The position numbers were made by a program, and so were the translations under genes. Below the pieces are notes generated by a model. That model did no database searches and had not been told where the DNA came from. It saw only the letters and a program-made list of their open reading frames with translations. Below, one piece after another: positions 4,828-5,544 of a stretch of DNA of 5,544 bases. Source of the DNA: Methylomicrobium sp. (GTDB lineage: Bacteria > Pseudomonadota > Gammaproteobacteria > Methylococcales > Methylomonadaceae); the NCBI GenBank assembly GCA_007135635.1, contig SLIO01000332.1, forward strand, positions 1 to 5,544, given 5' to 3'. Within the stretch, counting starts at the first letter, position 1. Each line of letters begins with the position of its first letter.

Positions 4828-5544
4828 ATGAGTTGGTTATTAAGGCTATTTGCCCTATTTCTATTTTTTTCCTCATCGTTACTTGCAGCCGAAACTGCGG
4901 ACGATCATCCTGGCGGAATTCGTAAAATGGCGATGGTTTACGAACACGGCCGAGGTGTCAATAAAAATTACAGGAAAGCTTACGAATTGTATTGCAAGGC
5001 GGCATTAATGTCTGATGTCGAATCGGCTTACCATTTGGGTTTTATTTATTTCAATGGCCGCGGGGTGTCGAGAAATTTATCGGTAGCGCTTTATTGGTTC
5101 AGGTTGGCGGCAAAAGGGGGCGATCCCTATGCCAGACGTATGGTTATCAAATTTAAAGATATTAGACCGACGAAAGATTCCCGTTGTCGCCGCCCCGAAC
5201 CTGAATTAACGATAACGGCCGAGCAGCATGCAAACCCCAATCGCCAAATCGTTAAATCGTGGGTCGAAAAAATTGCTCCGAGTTACGATATCGATCCTGA
5301 GCTGGTCATGGCGGTCATTCAGGCCGAATCGGCCTTTAATCCCGGCGCATTGTCGAACAAAAATGCTCAAGGCTTGATGCAGTTAATTCCTGCAACCGCC
5401 GAAAGATTCGGTGTCAAAGATACTTTTAATCCTATCCAGAACATCAAGGGCGGTACGGCTTATCTGCATTGGCTGATGCGCCATTTCAACGGCAATGTTG
5501 AATGGGTTTTGGCGGCTTATAATGCCGGCGAGGGCGCGGTCGAG
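4828..5544 (+). CDS. Secreted Sel1-repeat lytic transglycosylase (SLT/GH23), 3' end cut by window
   Basis: The frame is open for 239 codons to the window edge. The product should cleave the MurNAc-GlcNAc bond of peptidoglycan, producing 1,6-anhydro-muropeptides, in the periplasm. A signal peptide is seen at 1-20 (LLRLFALFLFF, cleavage near SSLLA-AE). Two Sel1 repeats follow at about 31-98, with YEHGRGV and YFNGRGV and the tryptophan-bearing second helix ALYWFRLAAKGG. The SLT domain starts around 138: QAESAFNP (165-172) supplies the catalytic Glu167, GLMQLIPATA (182-191) the second family-1 motif, NIKGGTAYL (205-213) the third and AAYNAG (229-234) the fourth. These are typical of soluble SLT/family-1 enzymes, and only a short tail should be missing. 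It is transcribed divergently from tssJ. A Sel1 scaffold fused to this enzyme suggests that it docks with partner proteins. The start is chosen from the signal peptide and the nearby GAGAGA. Confidence 0.9.
   Translation, partial: MSWLLRLFALFLFFSSSLLAAETADDHPGGIRKMAMVYEHGRGVNKNYRKAYELYCKAALMSDVESAYHLGFIYFNGRGVSRNLSVALYWFRLAAKGGDPYARRMVIKFKDIRPTKDSRCRRPEPELTITAEQHANPNRQIVKSWVEKIAPSYDIDPELVMAVIQAESAFNPGALSNKNAQGLMQLIPATAERFGVKDTFNPIQNIKGGTAYLHWLMRHFNGNVEWVLAAYNAGEGAVE

Overview
The window looks like chromosomal DNA of a Gram-negative gammaproteobacterium. Three of the four main genes encode predicted outer-membrane lipoproteins and the fourth a secreted periplasmic enzyme. The mixture of a proteobacterial lipoprotein caspase-like protein, a type VI secretion TssJ lipoprotein and dispersed palindromic repeats of the 'TTCGACAGGCTCAG' kind is reminiscent of Methylococcales (methanotrophs such as Methylomonas or Methylobacter). 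That taxonomic guess is inference and cannot be proved from the window.

Layout from left to right. Positions 1-120 hold a doublet of REP-like hairpins in inverted orientation. Positions 210-1172 (minus) encode a lipoprotein-type alpha/beta hydrolase. Positions 1173-1522 contain no credible gene, but carry a ~154-bp self-complementary, MITE-like element (1274-1427) and a hairpin over the next gene's stop codon. Positions 1523-3958 (minus) encode an 811-residue lipoprotein: Sel1 repeats, a long coiled coil, an Ig-like domain and a C-terminal caspase-like (C14) domain with an intact His/Cys dyad. Positions 4007-4528 (minus) encode TssJ, 48 bp upstream of the caspase gene and probably in the same operon. 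Positions 4529-4778 are a divergent intergenic region. On the plus strand a possible 15-codon leader ORF (4779-4826) ends one base before a secreted Sel1-repeat lytic transglycosylase (4828 to the window edge, incomplete).

The genes suggest a cell-envelope module. TssJ is the outer-membrane lipoprotein that anchors the type VI membrane complex. The co-oriented caspase-like lipoprotein would face the same compartment, and the divergent transglycosylase could open peptidoglycan for an envelope-spanning machine. The caspase protein and the transglycosylase both carry Sel1 repeats, which act as protein-docking scaffolds. No other type VI gene is visible, so whether this is the edge of a T6SS cluster or an orphan TssJ-caspase unit is the main open question. 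The hydrolase is separated from the caspase gene by the palindromic element and may be unrelated.
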